DNA from: Candidatus Hydrogenedentota bacterium
GTDB lineage: Bacteria; Hydrogenedentota; Hydrogenedentia; Hydrogenedentales; CAILVY01
Direction: 5' to 3'
Length of the DNA: 36,127 nt
Assembly (NCBI GenBank): GCA_029565395.1
Contig: JAKQOG010000173.1
Coordinates: forward strand, 1 to 36,127
Shown here piece by piece: positions 8,561 through 17,267 of the stretch. Under the pieces are notes generated by a model. It saw only the letters and a list, made by a program, of their open reading frames with translations. It was not told the DNA's origin and did no database searches. Both the position numbers and the translations under genes were made by a program. The stretch's first letter is position 1, and each line of letters begins with the position of its first letter.

Positions 8561-9862
8561 ATGAAAAACCGTGTTTATTTTCTTGTGCTGATGATATTCG
8601 CCGCAGCCGTAGTGCATTTTTCCGGGTGCGCCACCGCGATCACCTACGGCAAAGACGACTTTAAAGTAGTGTCCGGCGTGTTAAAACGTGGCGACAAGGA
8701 TTTTTCCATCAAGGCATTTCAGGTTCCGGCTCTCGGCGCCTGTGAAGGCAAAGTATCCCTTATGGCGCCCACCCTGGTGCGTATCGCCGAAGTGGGCGGC
8801 AATGTGGTCTGTTTTGATCTTGCCGGATTTTCAGGGGACGGCAAATCGCTTGATCCCAAAGCCCTGGAAACGGTCAATACTCTTGCCACGCGCGCCAAGG
8901 ATCAGCGAATGGGGGTGATGGTACGGATTCTCGGTGCACATACCGATGTGGATTTTTGTAAAAATGCCGTGAACACCGCGGCGCAGGCCCTAAAGAATCA
9001 GGGTATGGCCATTTATTACTTCGATGGCCCCGATGCGGCTAAATACGCCAAGGAATTTTCCAAACTTGCCCCTGGACGGCTGACTGCCGCTCCGAAAAAC
9101 GGCGATATTGAAGTTGTTTCCGCGTCACCTGCTTCCGCGCCGGACCATCCCGTGCTCGTAGTAAGCGCCATCCCGAAGGAAAAGACGAAAAATGTCCATT
9201 TCCTTCTTGAAGGAAAAGAAGAAGACTATGCCGCGCTCGATGCCGCTCTTACCAATCCGGTGGAAAAGGCGCCTTGGACCCCGGATAATTCCCTTCTGAG
9301 CGAAGCAGAGCAAAAAGACGGATTCATATCGCTTTTTGACGGAAAAACCCTTAATGGGTGGTGGGTTTGGGGCGGCGACACCAACGGATTCCGGGTAAGC
9401 CCGGAAGGATGGATGGAATGGGTCAAGGCCGGCGGCGAAGCCATTTATACCCGGGACCGCTATGACAATTTTATCCTCCGTCTCGAATTCAAACTCAAAA
9501 CAGAGGGTTCCAACAGCGGCGTTTTCTTGCGTGCTCCTCGGGAAGCCCGTCAATCCAAAATCGGCATGGAGTTTCAAATCATGGGTGATCACGGAAAAGC
9601 GCCCGATAATCATACCACTGGCGCGGTGTACGACCAGATTCCCCCCAAGGTGAATGCGGCAAAACCTGCCGGACAATGGAATACACTGGAAATTATATTT
9701 AATGGGCCCATGCTGAAAGCCACCCTCAATGGGAAAGTGGTCCAGGACTTGAATTTCGATGAGAACGAGGAGCTTAAGTACCGGCTGCGCCGGGGTTTCA
9801 TCGGCTTGCAGGATCATGCCCACTATGTAGCGTTCCGTAACATTCGCGTCAAGAAACTGTAA
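8561..9862 (+). CDS. Lipoprotein with C-terminal DUF1080 (3-keto-disaccharide hydrolase-like) domain
   Basis: 433 residues. A lipoprotein signal ends in FSGC (lipid Cys23). Residues about 30-235 form a region with alternating hydrophobic strands and helices that may be a degenerate TIM barrel; I do not recognise it. Residues about 252-433 match DUF1080/PF06439: a start of GFISLFDGKTLNGWW, then RLEFKLKTEGSNSGVFLR, the EFQIMGDHG stretch and a closing GFIGLQDH with FRNIRVKKL. The domain is a concanavalin-like jelly roll, and some members hydrolyse 3-keto-glycosides. It probably sits in a membrane facing the periplasm or outside. AGAAGAGG lies seven bases before the ATG. It is the first gene of a co-directional run to mutY. 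Confidence 0.85.
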   Translation: MKNRVYFLVLMIFAAAVVHFSGCATAITYGKDDFKVVSGVLKRGDKDFSIKAFQVPALGACEGKVSLMAPTLVRIAEVGGNVVCFDLAGFSGDGKSLDPKALETVNTLATRAKDQRMGVMVRILGAHTDVDFCKNAVNTAAQALKNQGMAIYYFDGPDAAKYAKEFSKLAPGRLTAAPKNGDIEVVSASPASAPDHPVLVVSAIPKEKTKNVHFLLEGKEEDYAALDAALTNPVEKAPWTPDNSLLSEAEQKDGFISLFDGKTLNGWWVWGGDTNGFRVSPEGWMEWVKAGGEAIYTRDRYDNFILRLEFKLKTEGSNSGVFLRAPREARQSKIGMEFQIMGDHGKAPDNHTTGAVYDQIPPKVNAAKPAGQWNTLEIIFNGPMLKATLNGKVVQDLNFDENEELKYRLRRGFIGLQDHAHYVAFRNIRVKKL

Positions 9863-10014
9863 TTTCCTTTAGGGCCTTACAGGAGACCGGTATCGTGAGA
9901 TCAAGTGTTTGGGCGCATGCCAATCCCTTGATAAGGCGGGATATCCGCGGACCGCGCGCTTTTGAATGCGCCTCGTATGTCCGTGTCTCCGCCTCTCTTC
10001 AAGCCAAGATTCGA

Positions 10015-11490
10015 ATGTTAAAAAGCAGACTCTTTGTGGCGATGGCGTTTACTTCCCTGCTGGTTCTTTGCTCCTGCCAGGATACCCGGTTTTTGTCCCG
10101 CTGGGTACCGGACGAATCTGGGTTTAATGGGGCGGTTAATGTGGTCACACGCTATATGGAAGGAGAGTACGGCATCGTCATCGTCGAAGTGCCCTATGTG
10201 GATGTATATGGCCAGGGGAAAGTGGGATTGGCACAGGTGATCATCCGCCGCCAGGAGGGCGAATCCGGAAACCGTATTCCGGTGTTCTTCCACGTTTATT
10301 ATACGTTGGACATGGGGGTGGCCAAGCATTGGTGTGACCGGGGATGGGCCGTTGCCATGTGTATGAACACGGGGACGGGGGGAAGCTACCCCTTGGGGCT
10401 GGCTACGGGAGATGGCGTGAACCAGTCGCGTGCCACGTTTCAATGGCTTCGCCGGCTCCCGTATGTAGATCGCACCCACGTCCACGTGGATGGTATCAGC
10501 CAGGGCGGCTTTGTAGCATTGGATCTGGGCGCGGAGATGTTTCCTGTCACCTCCCTCACGGCCGATCATCCGCCCGTCAATTGGTCTTACGACATCGGAT
10601 ATGCCGAAGCGAATAAGGGGCCCGCACAGTACCCGGACGTCAGCATGGAAGACTCCCCCATTCCCCTCCTTAATTCCGTGTGTTACATTGCCGATTGGAA
10701 TTACACCTACTATGGACTCGATTTTACTTCGGAGACCTGGTACAACCTCAGCCCTATTTCTTACCTGGATCGTATTACCTGTCCCGTATTAATCACTTGC
10801 GCGACCGGGGACATGCTGGTACCCATGGAACAAATGAGCACGGCCAATTTCCGCGCCTTTGATCCGGACAATTTCCCCTCGGGCTATGTCCGGGATTTTG
10901 ACGCGTTAACCTTGATCCCCCAGGCCAAGATCACGTTCGAAGAGGCGTTGACGGAGGGCACGTATTTTATTCAGGTGCTTGATTTGCAAGAGGGCGCATT
11001 TGAGATCATTCCGAACTACTATACGGCTCCCGCTAAAGCCTCTCTTATTTTGCCCGACGCCGAGGACAAGCCCTGGAGCCAAGCGGTGCAATGGTCTCTG
11101 CTTTACCTTGATGAAGGCGCGCCTATGCCTTACTCCGGTCACACTCGCTACACCTGGGTGCTGTATCCTGACTCATTCACGGAGTATTACAAGACTCGCG
11201 AATTGTCCCCGGATCTGCTCAATGACGCCAAACTCCATCGTCTTATGGAACGCTATACATTGGCGTTGGAAAACCTGCCGCGCCTGGCCAACAACCAACT
11301 CGCCACCCGGCTCAATTTCCCCGATCTCGAGCAGCGCGACGTACTTCAGGGATTGCTGGACTATGCCACACTAAGTTCGGATCATGAACAGCGGTTGATA
11401 ACCCTGTATAATGCGGGCGCCTTGAAGCCTCTGGGTTCCACGGTGTCGGTGGCAGCCCTTGAAGAGGAATTGTCCGTGTTCGCAAAATAG
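10015..11490 (+). CDS. Alpha/beta-hydrolase lipoprotein, copy 1 of a tandem pair
   Basis: 491 residues from ATG 10015. A signal peptide has lipobox LCSC (Cys21). The fold is prolyl-oligopeptidase/acyl-hydrolase-like: nucleophile elbow DGISQGG (Ser162), an Asp in TCATGDMLVP, and a candidate His in SGHTRYTW. The WVPDESGFNGAVNVV opening is shared with the next gene. The start is uncertain. The best ribosome site (AGGAG, 9881-9885) precedes an in-frame GTG at 9895, which would add 40 arginine-rich residues before the signal peptide. ATG 10015 gives a normal lipoprotein but has almost no Shine-Dalgarno. The substrate is unknown; location beside DUF1080 suggests carbohydrate esters or similar envelope-outside substrates (inference). 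Confidence 0.75.
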   Translation: MLKSRLFVAMAFTSLLVLCSCQDTRFLSRWVPDESGFNGAVNVVTRYMEGEYGIVIVEVPYVDVYGQGKVGLAQVIIRRQEGESGNRIPVFFHVYYTLDMGVAKHWCDRGWAVAMCMNTGTGGSYPLGLATGDGVNQSRATFQWLRRLPYVDRTHVHVDGISQGGFVALDLGAEMFPVTSLTADHPPVNWSYDIGYAEANKGPAQYPDVSMEDSPIPLLNSVCYIADWNYTYYGLDFTSETWYNLSPISYLDRITCPVLITCATGDMLVPMEQMSTANFRAFDPDNFPSGYVRDFDALTLIPQAKITFEEALTEGTYFIQVLDLQEGAFEIIPNYYTAPAKASLILPDAEDKPWSQAVQWSLLYLDEGAPMPYSGHTRYTWVLYPDSFTEYYKTRELSPDLLNDAKLHRLMERYTLALENLPRLANNQLATRLNFPDLEQRDVLQGLLDYATLSSDHEQRLITLYNAGALKPLGSTVSVAALEEELSVFAK

Positions 11491-11560
11491 CGGGTTGATG
11501 GACGGGGCAAATTCTCATCTGGCGCAAACACGGGGTAGTTAACTGGCAGGAGTTTTGTTC

Positions 11561-13069
11561 ATGTCCACGGATAGAATTATTTCTCTAAAGGCGGGCAACA
11601 TTACGGTTGGCGTTAGGCTTATTCTCCCTGTTTTTCTGATTGTTTTTTTCTCCGGGTGCCCATCCTTTATCAAGGGTGTTGTGCCCAATGAATCGGGATT
11701 CGACGGCGCGGTCAGCGTCGTGAAGGAGGACACCGAAAGCGGTTGTGGGGTGGTGACCGTGAAAGTGCCTTACGTGGATATTCGCGGGGAGAAAAAAGAG
11801 GGGTTGGCGCGATTGGTGGTCTCAAAAAAATCCATCGCCTCCGGGAAACCCATCCCTGCCTTTTGCCACGTGCATTATGAAAAGAAAATTAGCGGTGCGA
11901 GACACTGGGCGAAACGCGGCTGGGCCGTCTTCACCGCCGTATACACGGATGAGAAAGGCGGCTATCCCATTGATGCGGCCGTGGCCAATGGCTACAACGA
12001 AGCGCGCGCCATCATCCAATGGGCGCGCCGCCTGCCCTTCATTGATCGGTCGCGCCTTCACATCGACGGTGGCAGCCAAGGCGGCTATATGGCTCTGGCT
12101 ATGAGCGCCGATTGTTTTCCTGTTACCGCCACCACGGCAGACTGCCCCGTCGTCAACTGGTCCTATAACCTCCAATACTTTGAAGTCAACAAGCCGGTAT
12201 CGAAATTCCCCGCCACGATGGACGATTCCCCGCTTCCCATTCTTTGTTCTGTAACTGGCCTTGCGGAGGTGTGCTACAAATCCTTCCCCAATGATCTCCG
12301 TGCAGACACCTGGTACTTCCTGAGTCCAATATCCTATGTCAACCGCATTGCGAATCCCGTTCTGGTCACCTGCGCCACGGGCGATATGCTGGTGCCGATG
12401 GAACAAATGACGCGCCAGCCTTTGCCCGCGCTGGATCCAAAACGTTTTCCAGAAGGCTACCAGCGCGCCTTTGATTCGCTCACGCCGTGTGAAAAAGCGC
12501 GTAAAACCTTTGAGGAGTGCATTCCGGAAGATCAGCGGGAAACCATTTGGGTTCCTTTACAGGAGAACAGCTTTGAACTTACCTTGGATATGTTTAAGGA
12601 TGATAAAAACAAGCCCAAGAAACGGCCAAAAGAAATAGAAAAGCCCTGGAGCAAGGACCGCCAATGGTCGCTTTTGTATCAGAATGAAGGCCCGCCTACT
12701 CCTTGCGCCTCGCATATCAGCCATGAATGGTCAATGACTCCGAGCGCGTATGTCGCGCACTTTCAACAAGCCACGCCCGCACCTTCCATACTGAATGCCG
12801 CAAAACTGGAATGGCTGATGCGGCGCTACATCCATGAGTTGACGGATATGCCGATGCTCGCGGAAGGAAAACCTGCAAACCGTTTGAACAGTGCGCGCGT
12901 GGAACAGCAGGATGTTGTGCAGAGCCTGTTGGATTATGCCATGATGGGCCCGGAACACGAAGCGCGGTTGTTAGCGTTGTATGCGCAGTGTTCGCTGAAG
13001 CCGCTGGGCGAATCCATCACCACGCAACACTTGCAGCAACGGCTGGCGGAAATAAAAGCAAACCCTTAA
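11561..13069 (+). CDS. Alpha/beta-hydrolase lipoprotein, copy 2 of a tandem pair
   Basis: 502 residues with a lipobox FSGC (Cys33). It is collinear with the previous gene throughout: VPNESGFDGAVSVV, the elbow DGGSQGGYMAL (Ser172), VNWSYNLQYFEVNK, TCATGDMLVPMEQM and a C-terminal helical region ending KPLGES. The triad appears intact (Ser172, the Asp of ATGDMLVP, a His near SHISHEW). AGGAG lies eight bases before ATG 11561; an in-frame TTG at 11555 overlaps the spacer and is unlikely. The copies are divergent enough to have separate substrates. It is probably co-transcribed with the downstream genes, with an 18-bp gap to 13088. Confidence 0.8.
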   Translation: MSTDRIISLKAGNITVGVRLILPVFLIVFFSGCPSFIKGVVPNESGFDGAVSVVKEDTESGCGVVTVKVPYVDIRGEKKEGLARLVVSKKSIASGKPIPAFCHVHYEKKISGARHWAKRGWAVFTAVYTDEKGGYPIDAAVANGYNEARAIIQWARRLPFIDRSRLHIDGGSQGGYMALAMSADCFPVTATTADCPVVNWSYNLQYFEVNKPVSKFPATMDDSPLPILCSVTGLAEVCYKSFPNDLRADTWYFLSPISYVNRIANPVLVTCATGDMLVPMEQMTRQPLPALDPKRFPEGYQRAFDSLTPCEKARKTFEECIPEDQRETIWVPLQENSFELTLDMFKDDKNKPKKRPKEIEKPWSKDRQWSLLYQNEGPPTPCASHISHEWSMTPSAYVAHFQQATPAPSILNAAKLEWLMRRYIHELTDMPMLAEGKPANRLNSARVEQQDVVQSLLDYAMMGPEHEARLLALYAQCSLKPLGESITTQHLQQRLAEIKANP

Positions 13070-13087
13070 CCGAAAGGAAATGCGCTC

Positions 13088-14014
13088 ATGAGCGTGGCGC
13101 CTGTGGCCATCCTGCTGGCGATGATCGCTGCGGAGGCCAATGAAAACTATGCCGTGTTCGAATCCGAAGGCCTGCGGTGCATCATCGGCAACAATGCCCA
13201 AATGGACAAGCACAACGCCCGCTATAACGGTGTTTTTTGTATCACCGCGCCCGGTGCAACTGAATCCCCCTTTGTGCAGGACTATGCCGGGTTGAACCTT
13301 GAGCATTACTTTGATGCGCGGCCGCGGCTTTCGGATCGCGATCTATTTTTCGAGCCGCGCGTCGCGCCTATGAGCTTCGCGCGGATTAACAACACCACGG
13401 CGGAACTGCATCAACCTGCAACTCCGTTTTTTAATGTTGAAAGCTGGACGCGCTTTGAAATCAAAGGCCCGCAGTATATTGATATGCAGTTCCGTTGCAT
13501 CCCGCGTAAGGATGTCTTTCAAGGCGGTTTTTTCGGCGTGTTTTGGGCTTCATATATCAACGCGCCTGAGGATAAAAGCATGTACTTTCTTTCGGCGGGT
13601 TCGTCTCTCGATAAACCGCAATGGGTGCAATTGTGCACACAAAAACACGGCGTGGCCAGCAGTGTGCGCGGCGAGAATGACGTCCTTGAATTGCCCTATG
13701 CCGAGCCGGATGATTTGCTCTACGCCAACTCCTCGTTGTTCCAATTTTCCGAGCCTTTTTTCTATGGACGCGTGCGGGATCAGGTCTTGATGTATATTTT
13801 TCAGCCGGGCCCGGTGGTGCGCTTCGCGCATTCGCCCTCCGGCGGCGGGAGAACAGCTTCCGGCGACGACACAAACCCTGCGTGGGATTTTCAGCTTATC
13901 GTGCCCCGCTATGAGATTAACAAGGAATATGCGCTGAACATGCGGTTGGTGTGTAAACCCTGGGCAGGCCGCGAGGATGTTCTTAAAGAAGTGCGGAAGT
14001 ATCTCGGACGATGA
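13088..14014 (+). CDS. Exported protein of unknown function
   Basis: 308 residues, not recognised as a named family. A short hydrophobic N-terminus (VAPVAILLAMIAAEA) looks like a signal peptide cleaved after AEA. The rest alternates strands with many aromatic residues, for example WTRFEIKGPQYIDMQF and FFGVFWASYI, as in jelly-roll or sugar-associated beta-sandwich proteins, and ends with a Lys/Arg-rich helix. AAAGGAAA lies upstream of the ATG. Its last four bases (ATGA) overlap the mutY start, so the two are translationally coupled although their roles look unrelated. It follows the two hydrolases by 18 bp, suggesting a shared substrate. Confidence 0.6.
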   Translation: MSVAPVAILLAMIAAEANENYAVFESEGLRCIIGNNAQMDKHNARYNGVFCITAPGATESPFVQDYAGLNLEHYFDARPRLSDRDLFFEPRVAPMSFARINNTTAELHQPATPFFNVESWTRFEIKGPQYIDMQFRCIPRKDVFQGGFFGVFWASYINAPEDKSMYFLSAGSSLDKPQWVQLCTQKHGVASSVRGENDVLELPYAEPDDLLYANSSLFQFSEPFFYGRVRDQVLMYIFQPGPVVRFAHSPSGGGRTASGDDTNPAWDFQLIVPRYEINKEYALNMRLVCKPWAGREDVLKEVRKYLGR

Positions 14015-15072
14015 AAGACACACAGAGTATTCGGCGTGCGCTCCTGGCATGGTTTCATGCGGATGCGCGGGATCTTCCCTGGCGAAAAACCAACGATCCG
14101 TACAAGATTTGGGTTGCGGAAATCATTTTGCAGCAGACCCGCGTTGATCAGGGTTTACCCTACTATGAACGCTTTATCGCCGCCTTTCCGACCGTCCAGG
14201 CTCTTGCCAAGGCTCGTCAGGATCGCGTATTGAAGCTTTGGGAAGGGTTGGGGTATTACACCCGCGCGCGCAATATGCACAAGGCTGCAAAACAGATCGC
14301 TTCGCAATATCATGGAAAACTCCCGCAACAGGCCGAGATTCTCGCCCTGCTTCCGGGCATCGGCCGGTATACCGCAGGCGCTATTGCAAGCATCGCCTTT
14401 GGCGAGCGTACGCCCGTCGTGGACGGCAATGTGAAACGCGTGCTTGCACGCCTTTTTAATCTCGATGCCTGCGTGGATGAGCCCGCTGTTGAAAAAGAAC
14501 TGTGGCGCATTGCGGAATCCCTCGTGCCGCCTCAGCACCCCGGCGATTTCAATCAGGCCATGATGGAGCTTGGTGCGCGCATTTGCACCCCACGCAAACC
14601 CTTGTGCGAGACATGCCCTATAGCCGCCCAGTGCGTCGCGGAAAAGCTTGGGGTCCAGGAAGAGCGTCCCGTGCGCCGCGCTAAGAAAGAAACACCGCAC
14701 TATGAAATTGTCGTAGCCGCTATCCATCGCGACGGACGATACCTTATTGGAAAACGCCCCGAGGAAGGGCTTTTGGGCGGACTATGGGAATTCCCCGGCG
14801 GAAAAGTGCTCCCTGGGGAATCCCATCAGGAAGCGCTCAAGCGCGAATGTAAAGAAGAACTCGACCTCTCTGTTCGCATCGGTGGTCTTATCGCCACGGT
14901 GAATCATGCCTACAGCCATTTTAAAGTGACGCTCAGTGTTTACCGTTGCACTCTCCCCGATTCCGCCACACCGAAACCCAAGTTCCATACCGAATTGAAA
15001 TGGGCGGCCCCGAAAGAATTCCGCACATTCAGCTTCCCCAAAGCCAACCACAAGTTCCTGCCGCTGTTGTGA
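14011..15072 (+). CDS. mutY: A/G-specific adenine DNA glycosylase
   Basis: 353 residues. It removes adenine mispaired with 8-oxoguanine in base-excision repair. The N-terminal HhH-GPD domain has catalytic Glu37 (VAEIILQQTRVD) and Asp138 (PVVDGNVKRVLAR) and the LLPGIGRYTAG hairpin. A [4Fe-4S] cluster motif C-x6-C-x2-C-x5-C (CTPRKPLCETCPIAAQC) follows. The C-terminal domain (about 230-350) is the 8-oxoG-reading Nudix-like fold. Unusually, it keeps almost the whole catalytic Nudix box (G-x5-E-x7-RE-x2-EE, GESHQEALKRECKEEL). It starts inside the previous gene with an ATGA overlap. It ends two bases from the convergent restriction gene, with no terminator between. Confidence 0.95.
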   Translation: MKDTQSIRRALLAWFHADARDLPWRKTNDPYKIWVAEIILQQTRVDQGLPYYERFIAAFPTVQALAKARQDRVLKLWEGLGYYTRARNMHKAAKQIASQYHGKLPQQAEILALLPGIGRYTAGAIASIAFGERTPVVDGNVKRVLARLFNLDACVDEPAVEKELWRIAESLVPPQHPGDFNQAMMELGARICTPRKPLCETCPIAAQCVAEKLGVQEERPVRRAKKETPHYEIVVAAIHRDGRYLIGKRPEEGLLGGLWEFPGGKVLPGESHQEALKRECKEELDLSVRIGGLIATVNHAYSHFKVTLSVYRCTLPDSATPKPKFHTELKWAAPKEFRTFSFPKANHKFLPLL

Positions 15073-15074
15073 TA

Positions 15075-15890
15075 TTACGTTTGGATATGTATTTCAAAAC
15101 ATCTTGAACGATACTGAGCTAAATCCTCCTCTTTTATTTCCTCTGGAGGAACAAGCCGGTAATGCTTTTCCATTCCTATTGCGACACCCGCTTCATTTTC
15201 TTCAAAAGCAAACAAGGCAATCAGATCGTTTTCCATAAACTGAGCTGCAATCGGCTTGCATAGAAGGTCTGGAAACTTTGCCACACACATGGTGAAGTCT
15301 TGCTCTATCTGGACTATGCCAAGTTGGTCTGAACCACCTTTGGCTTGTATCGGGAAGACATATTGAACGCCCCTTTGGTCAATGCCTACATAAACCTCAT
15401 CCGTTTCAACTTGCCCCATCGTTGGGACGGTCGTCCGAAGATGGTTTTGCAGTGAATAACAGGTAACGCCGGTAAATATATCGATAAGTCGATTATATCG
15501 AATCTTGGCTAGGAGACCTTGTTCATCATCAATAGCATATTTTGTGATTATACCAGGAGTAGAATCCGGGATTTTTGTCTCGCCAAGCATAGAAGTTGGA
15601 ATAATTCGAGCCAGGGTGGTTAATGCAAATTTATACTGGGCTTTCCCCGAAGGACGGATTACCCACTCCAAGCCTTCAGGGGCTTTTTTGCGTATGGAAG
15701 CGGGTAACGCTGAACGGTATCTGAAGCTATAAATAACATCTCCAATATTTTTAGGCAATTGAATTCCCAGTTGATGTGCGGTTTGAATAATGTCTTGCCG
15801 TTCGAACGAAACCTCCTTTGTCCCCTTTTTGTGTTTAGTCATGAAAATACGTTCGATTAATTGGACATAGCGATTTTTGTCACTACCCAT
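15075..15890 (-). CDS. Probable type II restriction endonuclease
   Basis: 271 residues. The ATG at 15890 overlaps the methyltransferase stop (TAATG), with AAGGAACGGGG as ribosome site; a longer start at 15914 would overlap more. I cannot name a specificity. A PD-(D/E)XK-like core is visible: VETDEVYVGID (Asp164/Glu165), then FPIQAKGG (Gln182-x-Lys184), a QxK variant used by several restriction enzymes. GIVQIEQDF follows. Translational coupling to a DNA methyltransferase is the main support for the call. It would cut unmodified incoming DNA. Base composition is more AT-rich than mutY, suggesting transfer. A vaguer endonuclease call would be the fallback. Confidence 0.7.
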   Translation of the reverse strand: MGSDKNRYVQLIERIFMTKHKKGTKEVSFERQDIIQTAHQLGIQLPKNIGDVIYSFRYRSALPASIRKKAPEGLEWVIRPSGKAQYKFALTTLARIIPTSMLGETKIPDSTPGIITKYAIDDEQGLLAKIRYNRLIDIFTGVTCYSLQNHLRTTVPTMGQVETDEVYVGIDQRGVQYVFPIQAKGGSDQLGIVQIEQDFTMCVAKFPDLLCKPIAAQFMENDLIALFAFEENEAGVAIGMEKHYRLVPPEEIKEEDLAQYRSRCFEIHIQT

Positions 15891-17239
15891 TATCCCCGTT
15901 CCTTTCCTGGCCATTGAAGCACAACGACTTCTTCGCGCATTTGCTGCTTGGTCGCGGTTGCAAGACGCGTTCTAAATAGAACGATATCCATCACCTTATA
16001 GCCGAGCGATTCGGCTATCTCGGCCAGAATCTGTCCTGTGCGAATCATAACTTGGAAATAGGAAGCCTGGTCGCCCACTACATACCCAAGATAGGCACCA
16101 GGTTTTAAGAAATCTTTTAATTCAGCCAGATGTCTTGCCATTCCGCCAAAATACAGTTTTGTCACCTTCCCATATAACCGCTCAAAACCGGAAGTTTTCC
16201 CAAGATCAATACGCCGTTGTTCTATTTGTGCTGCGAGGGTTTGTACCGATGCGTTATGTTCAACCCAACGTTCATCATCGTCTCCCTTATAGACATTTCG
16301 CGTGTTGGAGCGAAGCAAGTTTTTTTTAAGCGTTTTGAGACCCGCTCTGTCCTGAACAAACCCAAGAATAACCGACTCCAGACGGGTTGTTCGCGAGTAA
16401 TCTTTTTCATTGGGATATGGGGGAGAAGTAAAAACCGCATCTATAGAACGTTCTGTCAGAATGGAATCCATTTGCCGCGCATCCGCACATATTACCTTCG
16501 AAAATGCTTTGTTAACATTAGCGCTTCGAAGATCTTCCGACATATTTAGAATTTCCTGCATCCAATACTCTATAAGTGGAGCATCTTCCTTCTTTTGTTT
16601 TGTAACACCAACTTCAGGACCAAAATGAAGATTGCTTGATGCAATCAGCGCCTTGGCAAACGCTAATAATTCGTGATTCATATATGTCGAACCACTTTGA
16701 TTACGTAAAGTCTCTAGCAGAACAAGTGCTTTGTGCAAAGGGCGAGGACTAATGGAATCTTTGAGGAGCAAGGCATGCTGTTCATACGGCAACGTACGAA
16801 GTACGGAAGTTTTAACCAGACTGTTTTCCGCTTGTTCTGCAACGCACCCCGCATGTTCTCGTAATCCATCCGGGTTTATTTTCCAATTAGTCTTCACGCT
16901 AGAAGCAAAATGTGCCATTGGATTGGCTTCTATGCCAATACTATTAATTCCAAGTATTTTTGCCTCAATGAGCGTTGTTCCCGTGCCACAAAAAGGGTCC
17001 AAGACCATCTGCCCGGATGGTACTGCGAATTTCGCTATGTATTCACGCACCAGATGAGGCGGATAGGAAAGAACAAAACGATACCAATCATGGAAGGCTC
17101 TATCCGATACACTCAATTTATTGGCACGCCCATTTGTCAATGACATGTTTCCGGGGGTAGGCGCAACTGCACCAGCAGGAAACAAATTAAGCTGGACATG
17201 AGGTATTACAGCACGGGCCACATTATTTCTCCATAACAT
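15890..17239 (-). CDS. Site-specific DNA methyltransferase (N4-cytosine or N6-adenine)
   Basis: 449 residues. SAM-binding motif I is LDPFCGTGTT (about 80-89), followed by GIEANPMAHFA. The catalytic motif IV is TSPPYPN (271-277). Motif I lies before IV with about 185 residues between, which probably include the target-recognition region. TSPPY is most common in N4-cytosine enzymes but also occurs in N6-adenine ones. It protects host DNA from the endonuclease it overlaps. ATG 17239 has no ribosome site; GTG 17221 has GGAG seven bases upstream and is an equally good start. It follows the AAA_14 gene closely and may share its promoter. Confidence 0.85.
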   Translation of the reverse strand: MLWRNNVARAVIPHVQLNLFPAGAVAPTPGNMSLTNGRANKLSVSDRAFHDWYRFVLSYPPHLVREYIAKFAVPSGQMVLDPFCGTGTTLIEAKILGINSIGIEANPMAHFASSVKTNWKINPDGLREHAGCVAEQAENSLVKTSVLRTLPYEQHALLLKDSISPRPLHKALVLLETLRNQSGSTYMNHELLAFAKALIASSNLHFGPEVGVTKQKKEDAPLIEYWMQEILNMSEDLRSANVNKAFSKVICADARQMDSILTERSIDAVFTSPPYPNEKDYSRTTRLESVILGFVQDRAGLKTLKKNLLRSNTRNVYKGDDDERWVEHNASVQTLAAQIEQRRIDLGKTSGFERLYGKVTKLYFGGMARHLAELKDFLKPGAYLGYVVGDQASYFQVMIRTGQILAEIAESLGYKVMDIVLFRTRLATATKQQMREEVVVLQWPGKERG

Positions 17240-17245
17240 CTAATG

Positions 17246-17260
17246 ACGATATTCTATCGT
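17246..17260. promoter_or_regulatory. Small palindrome before the methyltransferase
   Basis: ACGATATTCTATCGT has perfect 6-bp arms around TTC and lies seven bases upstream of the ATG at 17239, in the 28-bp gap after the AAA_14 stop. It could be a repressor site tuning methyltransferase expression. The short arms could also arise by chance. Confidence 0.3.
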
Positions 17261-17267
17261 AACAACA

